A stretch of DNA of 64,000 nucleotides from Coemansia sp. RSA 487. Taxonomy: Eukaryota > Kickxellomycota > Kickxellomycetes > Kickxellales > Kickxellaceae. The notes under the pieces are model-generated. The model was not told the origin of the DNA, searched no databases, and saw nothing but the letters and a program-made list of their open reading frames with translations. Below, one piece after another: positions 53,684 to 64,000 of this stretch (positions are counted from its first letter, which is position 1; the number at the start of each line of letters is the position of its first letter). The position numbers and the translations under genes were made by a program. Location of the stretch: NCBI GenBank assembly GCA_027577595.1, contig JANBRJ010000004.1, positions 124,001 to 188,000 of the forward strand. Direction: 5' to 3'.

Positions 53684-56600
53684 ATGTCCGACTCTGCCAA
53701 AAACAAAGCAGCAGCAGTTCTTTTGGACGGCAAGGCCATCTCAGAGTAAGCTTCCCTCCGCTCATCTATGCCTTGCTTGTTGACAGCAAGTCTGATCTGC
53801 TTGATAACAGACAAAAGCACCCTGTTACTTTTTCCTCTGATCACAGATAGGGGAGAACTATTAGATACACTGGGCCTCCAGATCCACTAATTCTCTATTT
53901 GCATCTTTTCCTCCAATATAGACAGGTACGCAATGAGCTCAAAGATGAAGTAGCTGCGTACAAAGATATGCATCCGTCGTTCAAGCCCAAGCTAGTCGCC
54001 ATGCAGGTGGGTACCCGCAGCGACTCGAGCGTCTATATCCGGCAAAAGTCCAAGGCGTGCAAAGAGGTAAGGTCTCAGATACTTGTGCTAGTGTGGGAAA
54101 TGAAAAAAAGGCGGAGAACGTGTATCATTCAGAAAGGGATGCTCCTCTTCTCACGGTGCAAGTGATGGCTTGAGCATGTGCCTATTTTTTTTGCTCAAAC
54201 TATTGAACCAAAAACCACGCTTGCTATTGTCCATTTATGCCACTAACAAACACCAAAGATACTTACTATATGTCAAGCAAAGCGGGCCTTTCGCTGTAGA
54301 TTGGAATTGAGTTTGAGCACGTCCAGCTTGCCGAGGACATCCAGCAGAGCGATCTGGATGCGCAGCTCGACAGTATCAACAACGATCCATCGGTGCACGG
54401 GATTCTCGTGCAGCTCCCGTTGTCCGACCACCTGAACACCAAGCATGTGGTGCACTCGATCTGCCCCGAAAAGGACGTGGACGGGTTCCATGCCGAAAAC
54501 ATTGGCAATCTGTCAAAGCGCGCAACCGAGCCGTTCTTCCACTCCTGCACGCCGATGGGATGTATCGAGCTGCTCAAGCGCTACTCGATCCCCGTGGCTG
54601 GTAAGAACGCCGTTGTAGTCGGGCGTAGTGACATTGTCGGCTCGCCCGTAGCCATGATGCTGACCAACCTCGATGCGACGGTGACGCTGTGCCACAGCAG
54701 GACGCAGGGGCTTGAAGACAAGGTGCGCATGGCTGACATCCTGGTTGTTGCGATGGGGCGAATGGAGGCCGTCAAGGCAGAGTGGGTCAAGCTAGGAGCT
54801 GTGGTCATCGACGTCGGGATGAACGCCAAGGACGATGCGACGAAGAAGGCCGGCTACCGCTGGGTCGGCGACGTTGAGTCTGAAGCTATGCAGCGCGCCT
54901 CGTACATGACACCCGTGCCCGGCGGCGTCGGCCCAATGACCGTCGCCATGCTTCTGCGCAACGTCGTCATCAGCGCCAAGCGCCATTTTGACGCATCCTC
55001 TCGAGTGAAGATCGTGCCCAACGCGCTTGTACTCCAGGACCCTGTGCCCAGTGACATTGCCATTGCCGACGCGCAGAAGCCTAAGCTGATTGCTCAGGTT
55101 GCAGGCGAGTTGAACCTGGCGCACGCCGAGTTCGAGCCCTACGGCAAGCACACGGCAAAGGTCACGCTCGACGTCATCGACCGCCTCAAGGACAACAGCG
55201 ACGGACGCTACGTCGTAGTTACGGGGATCAGCCCGACACCGCTCGGCGAAGGAAAGTCAACGGTCACAATTGGACTGACGCAGGCGCTGTACGCGCATCT
55301 GAAGAAGCCGGCGTTTGCGTGCGTGCGGCAGCCGTCGCAGGGCCCGACGTTCGGCATCAAGGGTGGTGCCGCCGGTGGCGGGTACTCGCAAGTAACGCCG
55401 ATGACATCGATGAACTTGCATCTGACGGGCGACATTCACGCGATCACGGCCGCAAACAACCTGGTTGCAGCGGCTGTCGATGCTAGATGCTTCCACGAGG
55501 CAACGCAAACGGATATGCAACTGTTCAATCGCCTGTGTCCCAAGAAGAAGGGCGTGCGCACTATCTCCGACATAATGCTCCGCCGCATCCGTAAACTGGG
55601 CATAGATACAACCGACCCCGATGCGCTGACGCCTGACGAGATCGCGCGCTTCGTGCGTCTGGACATCGACCGCGACGCGATTATGTGGCGTCGCGTACTC
55701 GACACCAATGACCGCTTCCTACGCGAGATCACGATCGGCGAGGCTGCGACGGAGCGCGGGATGGCGCGCAAGACCGGATTCGACATTGCCGTGGCCAGCG
55801 AGATTATGGCAGTCCTTGCACTGACCACGTCGCTTGCCGATATGCGCGACCGCTTGGGCCGCATGGTTGTTGCGCTCAGCAAGCAAGGGACTCCCGTCAC
55901 GTGTGACGACATTGGCGTCACCGGCGCGCTGACAGTGCTTATGAAGGACGCAATCAAGCCGACGCTGATGCAGACGCTTGAGGGCTCGCCGGTCTTTGTT
56001 CACGCCGGCCCGTTTGCCAACATTGCGCACGGGAACTCGTCGATCGTCGCCGACCGCATTGCGCTCAAGCTCGTTGGTGCACCGCCCGGCGAGTCCGCTA
56101 CTCCAGAGAGCGCCGGCTACGTGGTGACCGAGGCCGGATTCGGCGCAGACATCGGGTTTGAGAAGTTCGTCAACATCAAGTGCCGCGCATCAGGGCTTGT
56201 TCCCGACGTTGCCGTCATTGTCGCCACGGTACGTGCGCTGAAGATGCATGGCGGTGGACCGGACGTCGTTCCCGGGAAGCCGCTTGCCGACGAGTACACG
56301 CAGGAGAACCTTGCGCTTCTGGAAAAGGGCTTTGAGAACTTGCGCAGACACATCGAGAACGTCAGAAAGATCGGCATCCCGGCAATCGTTGCCGTCAATG
56401 CCTTTGCCACGGACACTGATGCAGAGCTGCAGCTTGTGCGCACGCTTGCGTGCCAGGCTGGAGCATACGACGCGGTGCCCACGCATCTGTGGGCCAAGGG
56501 CGGAGCGGGCGCCGTCGACCTCGCTGATGCCGTTGTTCGCTGCTGTAACACAGCGCCTGCAAATGAAGAGGGGTTCCGCTTCCTGTATGACGCAGCTATG

Positions 56601-56948
56601 TCCATCAAGCAGAAGATCGAAACCATTGCCAAGCAGTTCTACCGCGCATCGTCTGTCAGCTTCAGCGATGAAGCTGAGCGCAAGATCGAGCAGTTCACAG
56701 CGAGCGGCTGGGATAAGATGCCTGTATGCATGGCCAAAACTCAGTACAGCTTTTCGGCCGATCCGGCGCTCAAGGGCGCACCCGACGGGTTCGACCTGCC
56801 GATCCGCGATATCCGTGCCAGCCTGGGCGCAGGCTTCATTTACCCACTCTGTGGTGCCATGCAGACCCTGCCTGGCTTGCCCACTCGCCCATGCTTTTAC
56901 GATATCGACATTGATGCTGAGACGGGCGATATTGTCGGGCTGTTCTAA
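53684..56948 (+). CDS. ADE3: C1-tetrahydrofolate synthase, trifunctional (three exons)
   Basis: Methylene-THF dehydrogenase / methenyl-THF cyclohydrolase plus 10-formyl-THF synthetase, linking one-carbon units to purines and methionine. Exons 53684-53745, 53922-54066 and 54300-56948 give 951 residues, like yeast Ade3 (946). Junctions restore [12 protein letters not shown] and [13 protein letters not shown]. Motifs: YIRQKSK with the dehydrogenase lysine, [53 protein letters not shown]; then the synthetase from about 320 with P-loop [14 protein letters not shown]. No mitochondrial presequence is evident, so the cytosolic form is likely. Introns of 176 and 233 nt. Confidence 0.96.
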
Positions 56949-57117
56949 GCAAACTATTCTCTTTCTGTAGTTTCTTCTGTACTGTTTCTTATTAGCTTTT
57001 GTCACTTTTTGCTCTCATAGTGGATTACAGGATAGCTTCTTTTTACTTTTGTAACATTTATGGAAAATATACTAAATAATGTTGCAGGAGGAGACAGATT
57101 CCGATATACACAAGCGT

Positions 57118-57486
57118 TTACTTTGAGTTGATAGCGCTGCGGATAAGCCGGTCAGCAGCGTCTTTATCGACCTTCAATGGACGAGCATCAGCTCCTCCGC
57201 TATGGTTCTTTGTTTTGTTGATTTTCTCAATGTACCGCTGTACACGCTGCAATTCGTTCATCACTGGATGCTCCTTGGGCGGCACGCCGTTGGCTTTGAG
57301 ATACACGAAGAACAGCGTGTTTATCGAGTACGCCACGAGTGCTTCGAGCTCGCACCGCTGCATCGCACTGAGCTTCGGTAGTGTTTCGCCCAACGGTTGG
57401 CTTAGTATTGGTCCCAGCGCGCGATGCACGTTGTCGACTGCCAGTCCGAACTGATCCACTTGCTTTTGCACCTTTTCTTCGGACAT
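57118..57486 (-). CDS. LRP1: C1D/LRP1 family exosome cofactor
   Basis: 122 residues from the ATG at 57486 (MSEEKVQKQVDQF); the frame opens 6 codons earlier at a GTG. It matches the Sas10/C1D domain: GETLPKLSAMQRCELEALVAYSINTLFFVYLKANGVPPKEHPVMNELQRVQRYIEKI, where the MNELxRVxxYxxKI helix binds Rrp6. The yeast protein (Lrp1/Rrp47) stabilises Rrp6 and supports 3' trimming of snoRNA and rRNA in the nucleus. The basic C-terminal tail that binds RNA is short here. Convergent with ADE3. Confidence 0.92.
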   Translation of the reverse strand: MSEEKVQKQVDQFGLAVDNVHRALGPILSQPLGETLPKLSAMQRCELEALVAYSINTLFFVYLKANGVPPKEHPVMNELQRVQRYIEKINKTKNHSGGADARPLKVDKDAADRLIRSAINSK

Positions 57487-57949
57487 TGCATTTAAATAGC
57501 CCACACGTAAAGTATGAGAGAAAGTTTGCTTGATTTCTAAATAATACAGATTGAGAGAAGAAAAAGGAAAAGAAAGCCTATGCTTCTATGAAAAGAAAAA
57601 ATATTCGTTTATATATATGTTTGGTGTAGATCTGATTGCAACTGATCCTGCCTTCTGTCGATTAGGCTACTTGTGCCAACCATGACCGCTCCATATTGAT
57701 TTTGGCCTTGGTAATGGAGCGCAAGGGAAAAAAGAGAGCTGATGATCTTGCTCTTTACCTTATTCACATGTACATTGTAGAATTGAGCCCAAACCAGAAA
57801 GTAATAGAATGTTCATGCAGAACAGCAAGAAAAAAGAACCACAATAGGTCTTTTTCAGTATAATTTGGCTAGAAACACACTAAAGTCAGCTAATCCACAG
57901 TGTCCGGGATTTTATATTGACGAGTAAAAAATAATAGAAAAAACACGCT
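57487..57949. other. Intergenic between LRP1 and histone H3
   Basis: 463 bp; LRP1 promoter plus the 3' flank of the histone H3 gene. AT-rich; no gene seen. I see no metazoan-type histone 3' stem-loop, as expected for polyadenylated fungal histone mRNAs. Confidence 0.45.
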
Positions 57950-58907
<958 letters not shown>

Positions 58908-58908
58908 T

Positions 58909-58948
58909 TGTCCAAAACTAATTGCGCCGAATAAGAAGGATGTATACG
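58909..58948 (+). repeat. Left terminal inverted repeat
   Basis: Forty bases starting TGTCCAAAACTAATTGCG and ending GGATGTATACG; one mismatch with the inverse copy at 59881-59920. Confidence 0.85.
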
Positions 58949-59880
58949 AGCCGAACGGTGAAAGGGCTGCTGTGGTGGAGATAACGAATTTTGCGACCCA
59001 AGAAAAGTCGTTTGCGTCAGTTGGCGTTATATTTGCACTTGGAAGCAAGAGGCGCAAACAGAGCTTTGTGGAGTAAGCTGTTCGCTACACGCCTATTATT
59101 TCACACTAAAATAGATGAACTTCTCGGTCTCTGTCTATGCTTTCAATGTGGTTAGTTAATATCTACCTTAATAAGACCTAACAATTTGAAGAAATGCCAT
59201 CGTCTTGAACAAGAAACTAACTGCAGTGCTGGCGCACATCAAGAAACCTCTGTGAAGCATTCAACATCCTGACGATATCAGTGTCAGTACTACGCTGGCA
59301 TTTGGTTGGAAAATGCTGTCTATCAACAAGAGATGATGAAAGAGGTGCTCTACCATGGTCTCCTTGAGTGCACCAACGAACTGTGTATGGGGCTAATGGA
59401 AGTGGATGATGTTTTGGCTCCTTGCTCACGCATGCACAACCGAGACCTCGCCGCCGTTCTTAGCTTCAGGCATATTTTCTATGGCCTTCGCGATCACGGT
59501 GAAGCTCCAGAGCGCTTCTGTCGCAGTCAGTCTGCTGCTGCTACCACAAATAAACAGTAGCCCCTAAGAAAGGGAAGAGGGCAAGGACGAACAAACAACC
59601 ACCACAAACTTCAGCCAAAGTTACAGCCGCGGCAAATCCTAGTTCTAGGAATCCTAGCTCTAGGATAGGATGCTGATGCTGTCCCTTTTGCAGGTAAAGG
59701 TGCTCGAATGAGAGCTGAAGAGATAAACATCTGTGACTGCTTTTTGACAATGGCACTAATCATTTGTTTTCTTTTGTGTTTTCCTGTTTTGCACTGACGC
59801 AGATGCCACGCCTGTGCAAACGACTTTTTCTTGAATCACAGGATACGCCAACGCCACCGCAAACCTTTCGCCATTCGACA

Positions 59881-59920
59881 CGTATACATCCTTCTTATTC
59901 GACGCAATTAGTTTTGGACA
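59881..59920 (-). repeat. Right terminal inverted repeat
   Basis: Inverse copy of 58909-58948 with 39 of 40 bases matching. Both arms sit in similar short open frames (CPKLIAxNKKDVY...NGER), which follows from the repeat and does not imply a gene. Confidence 0.85.
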
Positions 59921-59921
59921 G

Positions 59922-61042
59922 TAGCAAGGATAAACACTACCTGGAAATGCCAAATATTTTCATCGCTTTGCTGACGCCGTGTATAGAAACATGCCGAATC
60001 CAGGAAAATTATTGTCGCCGAAATACAAATTGCCGGCAATTACTTGCTGTAGTACGCCTTTATTTCTTGTGTTGTGATGGTATCTTTTAATGCGAATGTT
60101 TTTATTTAACCAAGTATGTTTTTGCCGAAGCTCCATATTTACAACATATTGCCGCTTTTTCGATGTCATTGCCACTACCGGAAATAGTAGCAGAAGATGT
60201 TTGTGAGCAGCTGTCGATATGTCTGCCCGGCGCTTTTGTCCATTTATCGGCAACGACAATCGCATTTTATCAGCTTTTACTTGTTGTCCAGGTAACCCCA
60301 AATGAGGCATTGGCGCTGTGGCTACTGACCGTGAAAAACAGCGAGTATTTGATATACCAAAACACGTAAATGCTATATCATGCAGGAAAACGCTGAGAAT
60401 ATCGGTAATGGAAATATGAGGAGGGATCGGGTATGCGCTCCTCGCAGGCGTGGTTAATGAATGGCCAGTGGCCACTTTACTCAATGGAGCCACGCTAGTT
60501 GGCAGTGCTTTCGCCACAATTATTTTGTTTCTTGTTCGCTGAATCATTTTAAAGCTGCGCATGCGCAAGAATAAAGAGCAATGGTAACTTCGCCTACCAA
60601 AGAAAAACTATTCTGTATGAATCGGCAACCTTCTGGCACTTTTCTCGGGATTATAGTATGTCTAGCGCAGCACTTTCACTGCACACTTATTAGCTTTTAG
60701 CGGAACCCACAGCAGCCTCCTTTTTTGCATAATATTGGTGTTATCCTTTTTTCCTGCAACTACTCGGATAGCAGTATAAAAACTATTTAAAAAGTTTCCA
60801 CGCATCCGCCACTGCTATTTCAGCATCCATATCCTCGCTGCAACATTGCACAAATATTTCTATTCAAAGTAGCACCTTACTTCACTCGCAGCACATTTCC
60901 CACACAACCGCAGAGATTTCTCCTCTCTCTAGCAGAAAATCTTACCCCATCTTTGCTTTTCTCTTTCAGATCCTGCTTGCAAATAACCATTATCAAGCTT
61001 TTCATTTATATCGTTTTTAGCTTTATTTTCTATTCCACCAAA
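59922..61042. other. Gene-free region and promoter of the small secreted peptide
   Basis: 1.1 kb. The open frames at 60163-60369 and 59960-60568 have no recognised features and may be remnants. A TATAAA lies at 60775-60780, about 270 bp before the ATG at 61043, followed by pyrimidine-rich sequence as expected for a leader. Confidence 0.4.
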
Positions 61043-61195
61043 ATGAGATTTGCAAGCGCTCTTATCTGTATTGCTATGGCGGTTATTGCACTGAACCAGG
61101 CCAACGCAAGCCCTGTGCCCGCTGAGCTTGAACCTAGTTTTGTGCCACAAATGACGCCCGGCCCTAACCGCGACTGGCCTCTGAACATTATCTGA
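61043..61195 (+). CDS. Small secreted peptide, 50 residues
   Basis: From the ATG at 61043 (context CACCAAAATGAG): a strong signal peptide of about 22 residues (MRFASALICIAMAVIALNQANA) then a 28-residue mature part, SPVPAELEPSFVPQ followed by MTPGPNRDWPLNII. It is Pro-rich, Cys-free and ends in hydrophobic residues. No family recognised. A TATAAA, a CT-rich leader and a T-rich 3' flank make expression plausible. It could be a secreted signal, a wall peptide or a host-interaction peptide; nothing in the sequence decides. The frame is open further upstream but only via a non-ATG start. Confidence 0.6.
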   Translation: MRFASALICIAMAVIALNQANASPVPAELEPSFVPQMTPGPNRDWPLNII

Positions 61196-61628
61196 GCTGC
61201 TTGCACTTGTTCTGCTTCTTTTTATCTTATTTTTTTTTTTTTGCCGTATAGTGTCCGATTTTTGTATGTTTCCACACCATAGCCAATCTAACAAATAAAA
61301 TGGATCTAACCCAGAACAAATAAATGATATACAAAAAACTAGTGCTCATATATACTGTCTAATGCTAGAATGCTAGAATACTGAATGTTTTCAAAATATG
61401 TGATGTGCTTTAGCTGATTTAATTGTCATATTTCCGCAGCAGAATTTAAATAAATATATTGCACGTGATATGTCCAAAACAACTGAAATCGGATATTCAA
61501 AAGCAATAGCGAAAAAGTATCTTTTTAGAAAGCAAATTCGCTCTTCAATTCAACCATTTTTACTTTTGCTTTTTATACTTTACACTTCTATTCCTTGTTC
61601 CCAGACCTGAATACTAGAAATCAAGAGA
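61196..61628. promoter_or_regulatory. UBA3 upstream region with a CACGTG box
   Basis: 433 bp. A palindromic CACGTG followed by A lies at 61462-61467, about 160 bp before the UBA3 start; this is the core bound by bHLH factors such as Cbf1, but a single hexamer can occur by chance. The left part is the terminator of the secreted-peptide gene. Confidence 0.4.
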
Positions 61629-62948
61629 ATGCCACCACCAACAATCGCAGCAGATTCGGCTTCGCCTCTCTTGCAAGAGCAATGCACAACAGGCGTCGAC
61701 AGGTACCTCAAGCTCAATGCTGTACATGTAGAGAACTTTGAGCTTGTTGATGAAAACGGCAAGACGCCGCAGGACTTGCTCAACGAGGCAAAGATTCTGG
61801 TTATCGGGGCTGGTGGTCTTGGGTGCGAGATGCTCAAAAACCTCGCCATGTCTGGGTTCAAGGATATCCACGTCATCGACATGGACACCATAGATATAAG
61901 CAACCTCAACAGACAGTTTCTTTTCCGCAAGCGGGACGTCGGTAGACCCAAGGCCGAAGTTGCTGCAGAGTTTATGCGCCGCAGAGCGCCAGACGTCAAT
62001 ATCACTGCGCATTACAAACGTATCCAGGAAATGTCTGAGGAGTTCTACCTTGGTTTCACATTGATTGTCTGTGGTTTGGACTCTATTGACGCGCGCCGCT
62101 GGATCAATGCATTTGCTTTCTCGCTTGCCCAGAATTATGGAATGGAAGGGTTCAAGCCTATCGTAGATGGTGGAACCGAAGGATTCAAGGGCAATGTCAG
62201 GGTAATCTTGCCAACGCAAGGCGCCTGCTTCGAGTGTGGGCTCGATCTGTTCAGCCCAAAGACAACCTACCCGATATGCACGATCGCCAACACGCCACGA
62301 ATTCCAGAACACTGCATCGAGTGGGCTTCAGTGCTCGAATGGCCACGCGTGTTCCCCAACAAGAAGCTCGATGGTGACGATCCAGACCACATCAACTGGC
62401 TAGTCGAGCAAGCAACGGCACGTGCCGAACAGTTCAAAATCGGCGGAATCACATACTCGCTAACCCAGGGCGTTGTCAAGAACATTATTCCAGCAATAGC
62501 GTCAACAAACGCCATTATCGCTGCGGAATGCACAAACGAAGTCCTAAAGCTCGTCACGCTGTGCAATCCTTACCTTGACAACTACATGTTTTACTCAGGC
62601 GACGAAGGCATCTACTCACACTCATTCTCGTATGGACAGAACGAAAAATGCATGGTATGCGGACACAAGCAGAAGGCGGTCGAGGTTCCTGCCGAAATGA
62701 CACTAGAGGATCTAATTGAGTCGATCAAGGACGATCCGTCGCTGCAGCTCAAGTCACCATCGTTGACAGTTGGCGAAACTAGTCTTTATTTCCAGAAACC
62801 CAAGAGTCTTGAGGAGCGCACGCGTCCGAATCTAGCGAAGAAGATCTGCGATCTGTTTGAGAGCGGTTCTACAGTTGTTGTAACAGATCCGGTTCTGCCC
62901 ACTAGTTTGCAGGTGATTGTGAAATTTATCACCAGTTCTACAGCATGA
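61629..62948 (+). CDS. UBA3: NEDD8-activating enzyme E1 catalytic subunit
   Basis: Adenylates NEDD8/Rub1 with its partner Ula1 and passes it to Ubc12, which modifies cullins of SCF ligases. 439 residues: nucleotide-binding ILVIGAGGLGCEMLKNLA (56-73), DMDTIDISNLNRQFLF, the active-site C217 in TYPICTIANTPR, paired zinc cysteines (ACFEC and CMVCGHK), and a C-terminal ubiquitin-fold domain (about 355-439) that recruits Ubc12. Length matches the family. Single exon; ATG at 61629. Motifs after 'CGLDSIDARRWIN' exclude UBA2 and UBA1, which are longer. Confidence 0.95.
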   Translation: MPPPTIAADSASPLLQEQCTTGVDRYLKLNAVHVENFELVDENGKTPQDLLNEAKILVIGAGGLGCEMLKNLAMSGFKDIHVIDMDTIDISNLNRQFLFRKRDVGRPKAEVAAEFMRRRAPDVNITAHYKRIQEMSEEFYLGFTLIVCGLDSIDARRWINAFAFSLAQNYGMEGFKPIVDGGTEGFKGNVRVILPTQGACFECGLDLFSPKTTYPICTIANTPRIPEHCIEWASVLEWPRVFPNKKLDGDDPDHINWLVEQATARAEQFKIGGITYSLTQGVVKNIIPAIASTNAIIAAECTNEVLKLVTLCNPYLDNYMFYSGDEGIYSHSFSYGQNEKCMVCGHKQKAVEVPAEMTLEDLIESIKDDPSLQLKSPSLTVGETSLYFQKPKSLEERTRPNLAKKICDLFESGSTVVVTDPVLPTSLQVIVKFITSSTA

Positions 62949-63233
62949 TTTCTCTTTTTTTTTGTAGTAATGATTTGGACATTTCTTTCTATCTTTCGTG
63001 CATTCAGCCAGTTCTATACAAAATTTAGAGAATCTGGTGCAAGCACACCATAACAGAAAAGCAGTGATGCTTTAAGCGTGAACTGACACAGCGTTTTTTG
63101 TGTGCCTTAGATCCACAATTCTGGAAATATCAACAGACTCTGTACATCTCTTCTATACCATTATTTTATTACTTGCGCATACGTTTCTATTCTCCAACCA
63201 TCTCTCTGCAACAAATAATCCCACTTCACAGAA

Positions 63234-64000
63234 ATGGACGTACGAGTGGACAAACATCCATTCTTGGTAAACGGCGTACACTGGTCCGTCGCAAACAGGT
63301 GGATCATCGGCACATCGGCACAAGCATTTATAGTAACGCCAGAGTGTACAATGCGGGGCGAATTCAAATCCACAAGCTATGTCTCTGCAACAATTGAGGC
63401 GAGCCAGGATATCGAGGCCGTTTGTCTACTTGATTCACTGCCTGGCAAGTTTGCCTACGAGCATGCAATCGTACTTTTGGCCAGCGATTCGAGTATCCGC
63501 ATACATGCACCAAAGGGCCTTCCTAGTGCTGTCGACTGGGACGAGGTTGGTCGTGGAGCATTTGGGACTGGTGCGAGCCATGTGTGTGCGATTGCAAGCA
63601 CCCAGATACTCGATAGCAACGGCGACACCTTGCCGGTCGTTTCCTGTGCAACGGTAGGCGGAGAGGTAACCGTTCTTGGTCTGGAAAGCGCCCATGGGGA
63701 CCATATAGAAGCCAAGTTGGCGCTAATGTTCCACTCCGGAAACGAACTCATCAGCCATGTGGCATGGACGGCCAACGAAGCAACAGATACCGCAGTGTGT
63801 AGACCGTTGCTGGCGGTGTGTGCGGTTGATGGGACTGTGAATCTGTGGGATGTTGCGAGAGACTTGACAAGCGCAAACATGGTCTGCACGCTGGGAAGCA
63901 AAGACTGGCGACCAATCACTGCCAGCGCTTCTTGTGCGAGTCTGTTTGTTTTGGCAAAGCTTGGGACCGTCATTGTTGTGGACACAAGTACCAGTGGTTC
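63234..64000 (+). CDS. Beta-propeller (WD-like) protein, 3'-truncated by window end
   Basis: An open frame from the ATG at 63234 (MDVRVDKHPFLVNGVHWSVANRWIIGTSAQ) runs to the window edge, 255 complete codons. It shows propeller-blade repeats, for example LLAVCAVDGTVNLWDVARDL near 205-220 and VSCATVGGEVTVLGLES. The start 'VNGVHWSxxxxIIGTxxxxFIVTPE' resembles the N-terminal propeller of TFIIIC subunits related to GTF3C4/Sfc9, where 'WS.D..IAV.T...V.IL.P' is usual; this is a weak match from memory. The gene is incomplete, so the call stays at domain level. Confidence 0.65.
   Translation, partial: MDVRVDKHPFLVNGVHWSVANRWIIGTSAQAFIVTPECTMRGEFKSTSYVSATIEASQDIEAVCLLDSLPGKFAYEHAIVLLASDSSIRIHAPKGLPSAVDWDEVGRGAFGTGASHVCAIASTQILDSNGDTLPVVSCATVGGEVTVLGLESAHGDHIEAKLALMFHSGNELISHVAWTANEATDTAVCRPLLAVCAVDGTVNLWDVARDLTSANMVCTLGSKDWRPITASASCASLFVLAKLGTVIVVDTSTSG

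Larger units (their letters stand above)
58908..59921. mobile_element. TA-flanked DNA element with terminal inverted repeats, MITE-like
   Basis: About 1.0 kb bounded by inverted repeats that begin (T/C)TGTCCAAAACTAATTGCG; the outer 40 bases (58909-58948 versus 59881-59920) match at 39 of 40 positions in inverse orientation. Weaker similarity continues inward for about 100 bases. The dinucleotide TA sits directly outside both ends (58906-58907 and 59922-59923), as for Tc1/mariner/pogo-type target sites. No transposase is recognisable inside; the only long frame (59306-59560) has no known motif. It looks like a non-autonomous or decayed DNA transposon. Confidence 0.65.

Noticed and set aside
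59960-60568. 202-codon minus frame right of the inverted-repeat element
   Set aside because: No family motif, weak codon bias and partly overlapping the element; could be a remnant but cannot be supported as a gene.

Overview
The window is nuclear DNA of a fungus. It carries a full-length 1,3-beta-glucan synthase (FKS1), a GH72 glucanosyltransferase, two ergosterol genes (ERG9, ERG24), a HAC1-type bZIP gene, fungal-style dCMP deaminase and trifunctional C1-THF synthase, and a urease accessory gene. Genes are intron-poor; the introns I can place are 127-233 nt with GTAAGT-like donors. That style, together with sequence divergence from Dikarya, suggests an early-diverging filamentous fungus, possibly Kickxellomycotina. 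The lineage is inference and was not tested.

Layout: 1-1310 is non-coding with a CA microsatellite. 1311-5711 holds CAP2 (-), ERG24 (+) and a GAS1-type gene (-). A 4.2 kb gene-free stretch precedes FKS1 (9895-15762, +). ERG9 (+), a bacterial-type phosphoribosyltransferase (+), a PKA-like kinase (+), an OAC1-type mitochondrial carrier (+), a secreted subtilase (+) and polyubiquitin (+) follow up to 28.4 kb. 29.3-34.8 kb holds the HAC1-like gene, a UTP16-like nuclear protein and an Elongin A-like protein. 34.9-42.3 kb holds SEC53 (-), SPF1 (+) and a PHD-finger gene (-). 42.7-45.2 kb is a secreted protein built from tandem repeats, then 3.2 kb of gene-free DNA. 48.4-58.4 kb holds an F-box/LRR gene (+), DCD1 (-), ureG (-), ADE3/MTHFD1 (+), LRP1/C1D (-) and histone H3 (-). 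58.9-59.9 kb is a TA-flanked element with terminal inverted repeats. A 50-residue secreted peptide, UBA3 and the start of a beta-propeller gene close the window.

How they fit together: FKS1, the GAS1-type enzyme and the repeat protein serve the cell wall; SEC53 feeds GDP-mannose to glycosylation; ERG9 and ERG24 make ergosterol. SPF1 and HAC1 belong to ER homeostasis. Polyubiquitin, UBA3, the F-box protein and Elongin A are ubiquitin/NEDD8 system parts.

The strongest unusual signal is in the HAC1-like gene. Two identical CAGCAGC loops, the first in a clear hairpin, bracket a predicted 53-nt IRE1-type intron. Removing it deletes a stop codon and shifts translation into a better-coding frame, while the unspliced frame stays open for 237 codons and encodes a hydrophobic segment, as in XBP1u or plant bZIP60.
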